A DNA stretch of 64,000 nucleotides from Ditylenchus dipsaci (taxonomy: Eukaryota > Nematoda > Chromadorea > Rhabditida > Anguinidae), in contig SADC01001323.1 of NCBI GenBank assembly GCA_004194705.1, forward strand, positions 310,001 through 374,000. Reading direction: 5' to 3'. Below the pieces are notes generated by a model. It ran no database searches. It was not told the origin of the DNA and saw only the letters and a list, made by a program, of their open reading frames with translations. The translations under genes were made by a program, and so were the position numbers. Each line of letters begins with the position of its first letter. Position 1 is the stretch's first letter. Below, piece after piece: positions 11,681-24,500 of the stretch.

Positions 11681-13219
11681 CTACTTTTTACTAGTACTTT
11701 CTAGCAGCCTGTTCTTCATATACTTGGAGTTATGAATTCTCTGGCATTGAGGATCTAATCTGTCATAAGCTGACTGAAGTAGCAATCGTTTCATTTCATC
11801 TGCTAGTCTTTCATTGATTTTCTTTACGAAAAAAATCATAAACTTCACACATCATTAATGGACCTACCAAAAGCAGATCACTGGAACATGGACAACTGTG
11901 GGTGAACTCTTTGTAGTAACACACAGTTGAGCACTCCACGCTTCTGAATTACACACAATCATAATTTTTGTTCAAAAATAATCAAAGTGCACTTTACAGC
12001 TTTGTTTAAAGGGGGAGGGAGGCACATACGCCTAAAGTTTTTTAAGGCTGTTGCCGACTACCACCTGGGTCGGTACACGACGATTTATCACAACGGACGA
12101 TTTATCACAACCTTACCATCTGAACTGATGGTAAAACCCAACTCGCACCCAGCCCAACTCGCGTCAATCAGGTTTTATCCTAATTCTTCACCCTGTTTAT
12201 TTTCGGTTCGAGCTCAGGTGCAGGGCGGACGAGCGTATCTTTGGACTCAAATATATCTCCTTTACCAGAATGGATTTTTATTTATTTTTATTTTTCAAAG
12301 TTTCTTAGATGCAAAAAGTAAAATTTTCATTCAAAAGTTTTGAGGTTTAGTCTAAAGGGGGCACATCGAGTAGTTCGTACTCATTTGATTCCATTCATTT
12401 GATCCAAACTCATTTGATACCGATTGCGGTACTAGGTTAATTTGCCCCCGGTAAATTCATTTATTGGTTAATTAATGCTGTAGTCAGCAGTACTGACTCA
12501 GCACTAAAGTTCAAGTTAGTCTAGTAGCAATAACCTTTAAAAAAATTTTGGAGAACGGGATACTCGGAGTCGCCGAAAACTATAAAACGCCGAAAAACGA
12601 TTTGGAGCAAAGCCGTAGAATGCATTCCGACCGAAAAAGTCATCAAAGATACTTACTTGCAAACATTTCTTTGGCGCTCTTCTTTAGCCAGCTTATTATC
12701 GTCTGTCTTTTGGGTGCATTTTCCACGGCAATCTGTGAATACAGTAAGATCATTTGTTTATCAGAAGTTGTATGACTTACGAACATCCGCCTTGTAAGAA
12801 GCTTCTTTCAAACAGTCCAGATGGTCTTCCAATGCTTCCTCCATCTCAATGCAATGAATGCGGTAAAATGTTGTATATTGGAAAAAGTGCGACTGGTCTT
12901 GGGGTCCACACTTTTGAGAACACTTGGCTGCTGTGTCCAGAATATCGCAAACCTAGGTATGGAGTCTGATAGATATGTGCAAACAACTATTAATTCACTT
13001 TTTCGTAGTTTAGGAAGATAAAAGAGATAGTTTTTCAATTTTGACCATAGGCACCAGACAGTTCTCTAGACATGGAGACACCTTATTGACTGTTTGGCCT
13101 AAATCGAGGGTTGGTTTGATTACAACAAGAAGGCATAACAACATACCATTAGTAATGTGGCATAGAAGAAGGGTGCAAAAAATAAGCAGTGTAAAATAAT
13201 ATGCTTTTGGGTTGAACAT
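11681..13219 (-). CDS. Secreted Cys-rich protein, CPG4-like (chondroitin proteoglycan 4 type)
   Basis: Six exons on the minus strand: 13219-13147, 13098-13046, 12952-12781, 12732-12657, 11943-11868 and 11821-11681. All joints keep one frame with GT/AG borders (the donor after 13046 is GTCAAA, weaker), giving roughly 195 residues. Exon 1 is a signal peptide (MFNPKAYYFTLLIFCTLLLC...). The body has regularly spaced Cys: SPCLENCL, then VCDILDTAAKCSQKCGP, FYRIHCIEMEEAL, HLDCLKEA, HCRGKC, VECSTVCYYKEF and SCPC. The C-terminus is a Lys/Arg-rich helix (ADEMKRLLLQSAYDRL) ending TSKK. Cysteine spacing with amphipathic helices resembles the nematode CPG4-type domain, from memory and not searched. No broken frame was found. 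The 713-nt intron 12656-11944 has short degenerate repeats (ACTCATTTGAT near 12380-12425). A TATA box lies upstream. Confidence 0.72.
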
Positions 13220-13351
13220 AGCTAAAATATTTTGTGGATTGATGAAATTATACTTTTCGCGTCAAAGTACATACATCAAACTGTGAATAACTCATCATGC
13301 ATAAAATATATACTCGCTGCAATCTTAAAAGAAGGCACTTACTTGACAGAG

Positions 13352-13362
13352 CCTTTTATATA
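13352..13362 (-). promoter_or_regulatory. TATA box, minus strand
   Basis: On the minus strand the sequence is TATATAAAAGG, a consensus TATA box, about 130 nt upstream of the ATG at 13219 of the CPG4-like gene. Spacing implies a 5' leader of roughly 100 nt, or trans-splicing of it. Not tested. Confidence 0.45.
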
Positions 13363-13363
13363 T

Positions 13364-15522
13364 TGGATAAAATAGTCAATTTATAATAGAATTTTTTTCG
13401 AAAAGTTACTTCTGAAGCCATTCTTTGAAGAGGTGTCTCAAGCATGCATATGTTTAATCTTTAAAAGGCGGTACCGGGTAAATTTAAAAAAATATGAAAT
13501 TAAAATTTAATTTAATTTTATGAAATTTAAATTAAAATATCAAATTTAAATGACGGTTAAAATTGCTGACTGTCAGAATTGTGACGGTCAAAAGATGCTT
13601 ACGGTCAATATTGTGACTGTAATATTGTGATGGTCAAACGACCTGTACCCATTTAAGGGTCGTGTCTCAAACCCTATCGTGTGACCACAGATTCAGATTA
13701 AAATATAGAAATCTAGTAAGTTGAGGAGAATAGAATTTATTTCAAATCTCCATGTTAAAGAAAAAAGTTAATTGAGTTTGATAGCTCGTTCAAAAGCTAA
13801 GATCCTGGGCTACACGACAACGTTATAATTAACACATAATTTCAAAGAAAAATGCCGGCGCTCTAATATACTCCCCCCACCTACATCCACCTAAAATGGC
13901 CCCATGCGCACACTTACTTACTTTATACATAATTCCGAGCAATCCTCTTGATAGAAAATGCATTAGAAGCTCTTTTTGACAAGTTCCCTGGTAAAACAGC
14001 CAAAAAGTCAAAATTTAGAAATGTCCAAAACTCAATTTTTTATTGACCAGAACTCAAAAATAATGTCTTTTTCGAGCTTCTGAGGCGATTTTGAATCGAT
14101 GAAGAGTGTTTGGAAACACATTTAAAAAGTTGATTTGGGGCAGAGTAGAGTCAAAATGTCGGTTTAAAATTTGAAAATTAAAATTCCAGAAATAATTTGA
14201 AAACTTGGGACCTAACAGCGGCAGAGCCTCTGTGACGCATCTAGCACAGTTACTATCGTGCTACGTAGCACAAAAAAGAAGAAATGCGTTCAACCCCACC
14301 TCCGGACATCTTTGATTTTTAAATTTTTATGCAAATTAATTGTTACTATAATTATGCGACTAATTAAAACAAAACAGTCGAGGCTTGATTTAACATACAC
14401 CCGTTAAACATGCAGCTCTATTTGACATACACCTGGACTCGGTCCCCAGGGTGTTTGACTGTAATAAAAAAGGTGAGCCCAAGTAAAAATATTCTGAAAA
14501 ATAGGTTTGAATTAATTAAAAAACCATGTTCTGGAAATATCCTTGATTTTCCCGAATCAACTTCCTTTCAATGTTTTTCACTTTTTTCTTTAACTAGGTC
14601 ATTTGGTTGATCAGAGAGTGTATGAGTATTTTATGTTGCGGTCTGACCGCGAGCAGTAGTAGACAGTCACTATTCATCCAGCGATAATCACTCTCCCATC
14701 ACCCACAGGTCACGAATTCATTGTTGTTTTTTTGGAAGGAAAAGATAGAAGAACAAAAAGTTTCAACTTGCTTCTGCTGTCTTTAGAAACTTTTTCCTTT
14801 CTTTATGTTTCCTTTCTTTCTTCTAACTAAGACAGCTTTTTGGTGCCCCGTGAAGTCAATTTTATTATTCTTTGATGCAGCAGCCGCGAAAAATTGTATA
14901 TAGATCAAAATTTAGTGACGGCAATTTATTTTCTTTATCATCCAGTTTCGCAGTTTCGAACTGTAATTCACAAAAGTTCCTTGAAAGGAGCGGGCAACTT
15001 TCGTGACTAAAATTTTATTTTATGAACGACGCAGTGGATAATCGTTACGATTTTTAAGCCTAGAACACATTGACCCCACTGGTGGCACGCTAGTTATTTT
15101 GACTTATTTGTCAATTTTTTAGGCGTAATTTCAGGTCGCGGATTTTGAATCTGGCATCAAAAGGTTGACCATAGTGTAGAATACCCCCTTTTATAAATTT
15201 TCCGTTTTAAAAAACTAGTAAAAATCACACAATATATGTCCGAGACCTCGGAAAAAGTACGTAAGACATTTGTAAGCCCCGGCTAACATACTGACATTGC
15301 CAGATCAGACGGAATAGGCGCGCACATGACCTTTTAAGCCTAGTAATTGACAGATTTTTTAGTTACTATTATAACCAAACTTTTATCTTCACTGAAAACA
15401 TAAACAAATAAATACATACTTTTGTAGTTTGGTAAAAGTCAACAAAAAGCTAATATATATTATGAATAAAATTATTTGTCAATATTACACATAGTTTACA
15501 TTGCAATCACAGCCACCACATT
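13364..15522. other. Intergenic, low complexity, no gene
   Basis: Contains AATTTAAA-type low complexity (13490-13550) and a short degenerate array of GACGGTCAA/ATTGTGACGGTC units (13550-13640). An AT-rich stretch with weak inverted similarity to other repeats follows, then a polypyrimidine patch (14760-14830). Short ORFs have no domain-like sequence. Confidence 0.45.
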
Positions 15523-18500
15523 CTAATAGAGACCACAGCCTTGCAGGTTGGCCTGGATAATCATGTCAATTACTAAATAAATGATTTTCAAACAATTTTT
15601 AGGAGTCTTAATGTTTACTAACCAGAATCTAGGATCATTTGAACTTGATTTGTGTCTGTGGCACAAGTCTAAATTAATTTTCAATTAATTTTAAACGGTA
15701 GCTGGTAGTCTCTGCGCACCTGATGTATGTAGATCGTTTTATCTGGGTTGGCATTAAGTCCCTCAAACTTCTCTTCTATATATTTGACTTGGTCGTCATA
15801 GGTATTTGGACCTACAAATGAAACAACTATAACTTAATGGCTCAACTCTTCACAGTCAACTTTTGCTGACTTTCACAATTTTTAATTTCACAATATTTTT
15901 GGCACGCGACTGACAAATAAAAAACGGAATTTTTTTACAAAATCTAGGGCAAAAGTGTCCGACGAATGAACTTTTGTGGAGCCATTATATAGATTTTCGA
16001 CTTTATATAAAATCTAGAAAAAGAACAAAGTCTCATCATACTGCAAAAACAGTCAACTCACTAGGTGACCGCAGTAACCAATTACTAATCTTCATGGAGG
16101 TAAGCCCGTGCCTTACACGGAGAAAAAGCGGGGACCGGCGGTGTTTTTACGGTACTTCTTCAGTTGGGCCCGCCCTAACTTTCGGAAAAGCGACCCAAAT
16201 ACACGTTCTAAACTACTTTTGGCTGGAGTTTAGAATGTGACCTTTTTCTAAAAATGGTCAAAATCAGTTTTTTTAGTTGTGTAACATTGTAAAAAATGCT
16301 CAGCATTCATTTTTATTGTTGGGAAAGGTTTTTTCCATCAGACATTTTGACTTTTTCACATTTTTTACCTGCCTGCCTTCGGCAGGCACCCTAATTCAAT
16401 AGGAAGCCCCTTTGGGGTACATTGTTCGGGCAAGGGCTGACCCTTTATACACACCTGCCTGCCTTCGGCAGGCACCCTAATTCAATAGGACCCCTTTGGG
16501 GGTACAAAGGCTACCTTTATACACACCTGCCTGCTTCGGCAGGCACCCTAATTCAATAGGAAGCCCTTTGGGGGTACATTGTTCGGGCCAGGGCTGACCC
16601 TTTATACACACCTGCCTGCCTTCGGCAGGCACCTAAAATAGGAAGCCCTTTGGGGTACATAAGGGCTGACCTTTATACACACCTGCCTGCCGAAGGCAGG
16701 CAGGTGTGATGGTATAACGTTTTTTGACAATTTTCGACAAAAATTTTTTTTTTGAAAAATTGGCTTTCCCAACAATAAAAATGAATGCTGAGCATTTTTA
16801 CAATGTTACACAACTAAAAAACTGATTTTGACCATTTTTAGAAAAAGGTCACATTCTAAACTTTAGCCCTACTTTTTTATGCTCAAATAAATGAAGGGAA
16901 CATTTTTACATAGTTTCTGATTCAAAATAGTTGCCTCCTTTAAAGGACCATAGCCGTCGCCGACAACGAGAATTTGAAATGTTTGAATTCGCGCGGGACA
17001 GTTCTCTTTCGTCTCGCACTGTAGTCTTTTGACTTGCTTCGAATGACTCAAAAGAGTACAATGAAAGACGAAAGAGAACTGTCCCGCGCGAATTCAAACA
17101 TTTGAAATTCTCGTTGTCGGCGACGGCTATGGTCCTTTAAGAGTATTTTGAGGTCATTTTCGGTGATTTAACACATTTAGCCTTAGGCAAGGGTAGGCCA
17201 GCGTATGTTAGGGTGAACTCCAACATGTTTTTCGTACTTTAAATGTTTGAGTTCATCCTAAGATACGCTGGCCTACCCTTGCCTCAGCCTAATTCTAAAT
17301 TTGATAAATCACCAAAAAATAACATCAAATTCCGTTAAAGGGGCATGCCCACGCCAATAACTTTGATTTCAAATGTTTGAATTCCCGGGCACCAGTTTTT
17401 CAGATGAAGACAAAATGAATTTGAAATAGTTTTTCATATCAAAAAATTTTATGGTATCTTTCTAGTCGTCTCACAGTTTGTGATCCCATTTTTCGTAACA
17501 CTTTTTTCATGATATAGCTGAGTGTAATATGGTAAGCCAGCTAAAGATTAACTTGTGCTGTCTCATTTGTTATTTTTTTTTTTGCAAGTAACCATTCGTT
17601 AAACTCATTTAGAAGCTCTTTCGTCAAGCGTAAAGCAAGATGCCACTCGGAAAGGATTTGTTTCAACCGACCAAGGAAGATGAGCTCAAGCGACACAAGC
17701 TCAAGCGACTCGTCCAGCATCCGAATTCGTTTTTTATGGTAAGTTTTTATTATTTTTATAAGCTTTTTAGTTTTAGTCAAAATTATTGAGGATGTGAAGT
17801 GTCCGGTTGCACCAAGATTACGACTACCTCAGCCATGCCTCTACCGTTGTCTCCTGCGTTGGATGTGGAACTGATCTCTGTCAGCCTACTGGAGGAAAAA
17901 CGCGCCTGGCGGAAGGCTGCAAGTTCAGAAAGAAGACGTATTGAAGAGAGAATACATTTGATTCGACTGTTGTTAAAATAAGTTTCCTTATTGTCGGATT
18001 TTTTTATGTATGTGTTCTCTGGCGCAGTAAAGTGACTTGTTGTTTGGGTTTTGTAAATTTCGAATTATGTCGCGAGGAATGAATTTGTGGTTAGTCGAAG
18101 TGTAAAACTATGACAAACAGAGAAGGATTGTGTTATGTCGCAGGATGACGACATTGTTCAATTATCACTTTTTGGCGCTTTTCGAATGACCGAAATTTCG
18201 TACTATCGTTACTCTAGTCTATTTCAAGATGTTTCTATCTCAATTTCATCACGACCTTCCGAATAACCTTGTATTAGTATCCCAACATCCAAAATGTCGT
18301 CTGTGAAAATGAGTGCTTTCGCTAAAGCCAACAGCACATCTTCCAATCAGCTGGACTAGACAAATCAGAGAAATTCTGTTGGACTTTCGCATCAAATTGA
18401 AGGTTCTACACATGCAAATGGATTTTTGATGAGATATTATAAAACAACGTATCGTTTCCAAAATGAACTTTACATACTCGTAGGAGTCAAGAAAATGCAA

Positions 18501-21500
18501 TACATATCTTTGTAAAATATTCACTCAGCCCTGAGATACACACCCTTAAAGTATATTGACAAAAGAGGGGCTCTATTAAAGGAAATACGGTAATGATGTT
18601 AAATGATAAGGATACCACGTCCATACTATGGCAAGTGGGATCCGTTTATGTTTGGTTAAAAATTGATGCTTTATAAAATTACAATTGGTGTCGGGGATCG
18701 GCATTTGGACGAATAACTGATACGAGAAAATTGCTTGACCTAAGAAGCGAATTATCGACCACCTGAACTCCGAGATAAAGCTGTGCAAAAAACCCTAACA
18801 TTTTCATACGAGAAACCGAAAATTACCAACCAATATTAGTTTTGCCCCTAGAGTTGGGTATTGCTAAACAAGATAATAAGTGTTACGGAAAAAGGTATCG
18901 CAAAAGTGAGACGACTAAAAGGATACCATAATTTTTTTTTGAAATGAAAAGTGATTTCAAATTCATTTTGTCTTCATCTGAAAAACTGGTGCCCGGGAAT
19001 TCAAACATTTGAAATCAAACTTATTGGCGTGGGCATGCCCCTTTAAAGGGTCATGCCACGCTAATAAGAGGTGGCGCCCATCAATTCGATAAACTTTCCT
19101 AACCATTGAACTTCTGTATCGATTTTTCAACTTGGTTTCTAACAAAACCATACCTAAAATTAAATTGTAGGCCTTTTTTGTTATAAACCAAGTTGAAAAA
19201 ATCCGTCTAAAATTTCAATGATCAGGAAAAAATTTGAACTCCCGGGCACCACCTCATTAGCGTGCGCATGCCCCTTTAAAGGACCATATATGATTGGGAA
19301 GCTGAAAGCAAATTTTTTGAGAAAGTTAAAATTTTTAAATCATAAACTGTTTATAAATATTTCCTTTATCTTCTTGAGCATAAAAAAGTAGTTTAGGACG
19401 TGTATTTAGGTCACTTTTCTAAAAGTTAGGGGTGTGGGCCAACCGAAAAAATACCGTTTTTATTTCTCACAAATTTTTTCTATGCGTTCTCGTTGATGTT
19501 TCCACAGATTCATGTGTATTTTTTTAAATTAGTACAAGGTCATCAACATCAGATTGAACGCATACCGTATTCTCTCTAATAGAAGACCCCCCCCCTCCGT
19601 GGTTCAAAATCATGTTTTTGACCCACTTTTTGAAGTCTGCCTCAGACAACTTACCACCCGTTTTGTAGCTCATCTCACTGGCTACAAAATAGGTGGTAAC
19701 TTGCTTGAGAGCAGTAATCACAAATCAGGTCAGAAACACAATGCCAAGAAGCCAAGAAACCAGGGGGGGGAGTCTTAAGAATAAGAATACGGTAACTAGT
19801 GAACGTTATGACAGTTCGAAAACATTTGCTAGTCCCCGCCTCAACTTTTTGAAACACACGGGCATGCCCCATTAAAACAGTCGGTTTTGTCTAGGCTATA
19901 CTTTTTCATAAACTGCATGCATAATTGTTTAACGCACCCTTGTAATCAGAGAATGCAATTTTGATGGAGATCCTTTTGATTTTCTCCAGAAACAAATCTT
20001 TTTTGTTGAGGAAGAGAATCATCGAGGTGTTGATGAACCATCGACTATTACAGATGGACTCAAACAGACGCATGGACTCTACCATCCTGTTCTACAATAA
20101 CTCTTATCTGATACCTTCAACTCTATAGTTAATTGTTCCTACCGTTGTTCGTCCTCAAAAAGCACTTGGTCGTATTCACTGATGGCTGCTATAAAGATGA
20201 TGGCATTCACATCCTAAATACTCCTCCACATTAAAACAACTTGCCTGTTACTGCAGTCAACTCACCTCAAAACAGTGAATCCACTTTTTCCTCTCTGATC
20301 GTTGCCCACCCACATCAAATACCCTTAAACAGTTGTTTTAGTATTTTCCAAGAATTTCAAATTGACTGACAATGTTTTTATATTTATATACCGAGAATTT
20401 TTGAATTTTTTAAAAACGTTTTTCCAAAAATGGTCCAATCTTTCTTTCTACGGTATTTTCTACCATGTTTTAAGCATTTTCGCGAAAAAACTATTTTTTT
20501 CAAAAAATTTCCTTGGAAAACTAAAGTCGACTTTAAGGTACCAAAAAATTTTGGACTACCTTGGTACCCCAAGGCAATTATTTTTAACAAAAGAAATTTA
20601 ACTTAAACACTGTAAAAACACTGAAGAAAAATACTAAACCTTTTTAGAAAAAATTAAAAAAAATTGTTTTCGAAAGTGCTTGATAACCCCTGTGGATTAG
20701 CTGCAGAAAACATAAAAAAACTGCAGAAAGACGTAAATCAGCTGCAAAAAAAGGTTTACTCAATTTTTACACTAGTGTACCATCCAGTAGTTTTTTACGC
20801 CTTACAATTTTTCGGCTAGTGCTTTAGGCTAGCGTAAGCTGGGATGAACAAAGAATTATTTCATAAAAGTCAAGAAAATATGAAAACAATGCTTGACTCT
20901 GTCTATGTATCAGGTTGTTCAAAAAGCTCCTTGTAGCCCATAATTTTTTAATATTTTCGGCTTTCATCCGACTTCTACTACTAAAGACGTAGTTGGTGTA
21001 ACATAACTTTTTGTAGCAAAATTCATAAGCTACAATACGCAGTTCGAAAAGTCAGCCCACCCTGTCTTTTTTGATTAATTAGCAAAATTTTTTGCAAATT
21101 CAGTGAATTTACAAAAGTAAAAGGGTTTGTCAAATTCATGACTTTTTTAGAAAAAGGTGAAATTTGTGGGTCCAATATCAGCTCTTTTTGCCAACTATTT
21201 TTTTCAATTTATAACCTATTTGATTGATCACAAACTGATAAACTAAAGGTCAATCAGCCATAAATAATACCTTAAGATACGCTGGCAATAAATTGGCTTA
21301 AAAATAAAGTTTTTAAAAATTCTGAAAAAAAACTTTGTTTGTTTTTATATGCTATTTTGGATAAAAATTTGGTTGCAGTATAGAATCCCCCCCCCCCACG
21401 GGAGTGATCAGATCGAGGAGATAACATCATATTCGTGTTTCTCGACCCGATTTCATGTGAAAGCCAGCTGTTTTTTTGATTCTGAGAAAAAAAAAATTTT

Positions 21501-24500
21501 TGAGAAAAAAAATTTTTCGAACCACAGGGGCTATCATGGTTTTTTAGTCAAAATTTGGAAAATTTGAATTGGCGCCTTTTGAATTTAAAAGGGAATAAGG
21601 GCTGTATAGGGAGGGGAAGGGAATAAAAGAGGCCACTTTTATGGCAGAACGTTAGAAATTTAAATATCTGTATTCTTCGACTGCCTCACCATGTTTTTCA
21701 ACTGGGCCGTGGCAAAAAGAGACTTTATATGCATTTTATGATCAAGTGTACTTCTCGGAATCATGTCTGAGGTAAGTGAGTGCGCGCATCTCTAACTCTC
21801 AAGCCCCTGCGCCCCCTTCGGGGGTGCAGAAGGCTTGGAGTTGAGATGCGCACACCCACATACCTTAGACAGAAATCACTCGAAAGTGACTCTGGATGCA
21901 TGAAAAAGCATGCATACCAGAGTTTATTTATGCGGTAGGCCCAGTATTCAAAACTATGTTCAACATCTTCTTGTTAGTGGGCCCTGAGTCATTAGTGGCC
22001 CCCTTTTATTCCCTTCCCTCCCTATACAGCCCTTATTCCCTTTTAAATTCAAAAGGCGGCAATTCAAATTTTTCAAATTTTGACTAAAAAACCATGATAC
22101 CCCCTGTCGATCGAAAATTTTTTTTTTCTCAGAATCAAAAAAACAGCCGGCTTTCACATGAAGTCGGGGTCGAGAAACACGAATATGAGGTTATCTCCTC
22201 GATCTGATCACTCCCCGGGGGGGATTCTATACTCAAGCCAAAAATTAACATGTAAAAAATAATCATTTTTTAAACTGCAGCAAATAGGCTGTAAAATAAT
22301 CTTTTTTTTAGTTCAAAGGTTATATCAACAAAAGTCAAGTTTGGCGTCTGACAAGCCTACAGAATGCGTATTTACAGGATACTAAAAATTCACTGACTTT
22401 GCGAAAACTTTTGCTTTGTATTAAAAAAAGAACACAGGCCATACTGAATTTTAAAATTGCCTATTCTATGGCACCCCAAAAGTTCGTTCCCGCCTTGGGT
22501 CCGACACTTTTTTTACCTCGATTTTTGAAGGCTTTTGCCATTTCTGTTTTGACAGTCTGGTCCCAAATATCGTAAGGATTCTGATTTTGCCGATCGTTTT
22601 TCAGAATTATAAAAAAAATCTTCTAAAAAAGCAAAAACTCAGTTTAAAAACAGAAATTTTTGAATTTTCCTGTTTTTAAAACTGAGTTTTTGCTTTTTTA
22701 GAAGAATTTTTTTTATAATTCTGAAAAACGATCGGCAAAATCGGAATCCTTACGATATTGGGACCAGACTGTCAAAACAGAATGGATAAAAGACTTTGAA
22801 AATTCGGTTAAAAAAAGTGTCGGACCCAAGGCGGGAACGAACTTTTGGGGTGCCATAGTAGAGAGGTTTGACTGTAGTTTTTTTAACATCAACTACGTAT
22901 TTAATAGCAGAAGTCGGGTGGAAGCCGAAAATAGTCTAAAATTGTGGGCTACAAGGAGCTTTTTGAACAGCCTAATAGTGGACTCGTATGAACGACAGTT
23001 GCAACTTCCAACACAGAACATATAATTTTGGTCGATTTGGCTTTAAATCGAAGCAAAATGACTGTTCTATTAGCGTACACTCCCAATAATGTGAATTGCG
23101 ACCCGTTTCTAAGGTGTAGTTTATGGATAGAGTGGACTGTAAGGTGAAAAATAATAAAATCATTCGAGGAGGCCATGTTAATTTTGCAAACCAAAAATTG
23201 ACTTCAAATAATTTTTTTTATAAATAATACCTGAAGTCAACATTCTTCATCTTGAATTTGACTTCGACAATACCAGTGGTTTTTATCCTGCTTAAAAGAA
23301 TGTCCTGTTCCGTGGGTTTATAATCTGCTGAGGCTACTCGCTCTATGGAATCCAGGAAACTGAACAAAAATATCGAGGTAAGTCCATTGTAAAAAAACTG
23401 TAATAGATTTACTGTGTAGCAGACTCGACCAGCTGGAATTCATTGCCTCGAGACACAGCCACTTGGGAGACAGCCTTGTCTTTCCAGAGGTTGAGCAGTG
23501 ACCTGGTCAACTCTTCTGTAAATGGGTCTGACTCCTCGCCCCTCTTGATTGTGTCCAGCACAAAGCGGGCATCTGACTGAAGAAAGGACAAGAATAGTGA
23601 AAACAATAATACAGGGCAGCCCAATTAATTTTCCACTAACTTTCAGCCCTGATTTTAAAAATGTATTTCAAATTTCGGTCATATTTCAAATGCGTGAAAG
23701 TAGTGAGTGAAAGTTTCAACAGGGAACATATAATTTCGGTCACTGATATTTTCAACGAGCTACATGATATTATCATGTAGCTTATCATTAATCGCATTAA
23801 AAAGATCGAAATTTGCATTTTTTCACATTGATTAGTTTACTTAAATGTTTACTCCGACGATTTGGAGAAGCTTTTTACAAACTTAAAGACCAGTGAAAAC
23901 TAGAAGTTATTTCAAGCCCAAAACTTATTTTTCTGAGAAAATTTTTAAGAGTTTTTAAATTTTGGGCAATTTTTTTTCCAAAAGCTAAAGACACATGTTT
24001 GGGCTTTTCGAAAAAGCACGTATTAGAAGTAGATCTTTCAATTTCGAATTCTACTTTCTAACAATTTTTGATCTACCTATCAAAGAAAATTAATAAACTT
24101 TCATTCTTTCATTAATTAGATCTTTCACTTTTTGCTTTTTATTTAATGAATATTTGACCTAAAATTCAGACTCTAAGAATAGATCACATCTTTTCAGTCG
24201 TGACTTCACCCACCTCGTGATTGGGATTGCTAAAGGGTATATTTAGCTGGTTCATGCCCCTGAGGATCTGGGCCATAGCTTGGACAGTGTTGTTGTAGCA
24301 GACTGCTTTCTGCTTTTGCATCTCGTCTACAAATATAGGCATGATGTATGTAGACAGATATCAACAATTCACTCACCTTCTGAGAATCCATGGTCATGCA
24401 GTATTCTGCAAGTGAATTACTATTATTAAATCACCTCATTTGTTTGTCCTTATTTAACTATATATATGTTCTACGGCCATTTTATATTTTTGTTAAGAAA

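Larger units (their letters stand above)
20912..22974. mobile_element. 2.06-kb inverted-repeat element with nested hairpins (G-alpha intron)
   Basis: Outer arms of about 90 bp: CAGGTTGTTCAAAAAGCTCC, TTGTAGCCCATAATTTTTTA, GGCTTTCATCCGACTTCT and ACTACGTAGTTG-like bases at the left. Their complement is at 22880-22974 (GAAGTCGGGTGGAAGCC, GGGCTACAAGGAGCTTTTTG). Inside it sit two further hairpins (21375-22235 and 22465-22860), a stack of insertions. Non-coding. Confidence 0.7.

Noticed and set aside
17541..17780. 79-residue minus-strand ORF over rps-27
   Set aside because: Antisense to the S27 exon 1. The plus-strand reading is the conserved protein.
22949..23194. 81-residue minus-strand ORF near the outer arm of the 2-kb element
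   Set aside because: No domain and no G-alpha-like motif. It falls in the intron between exons 23231 and 20323.
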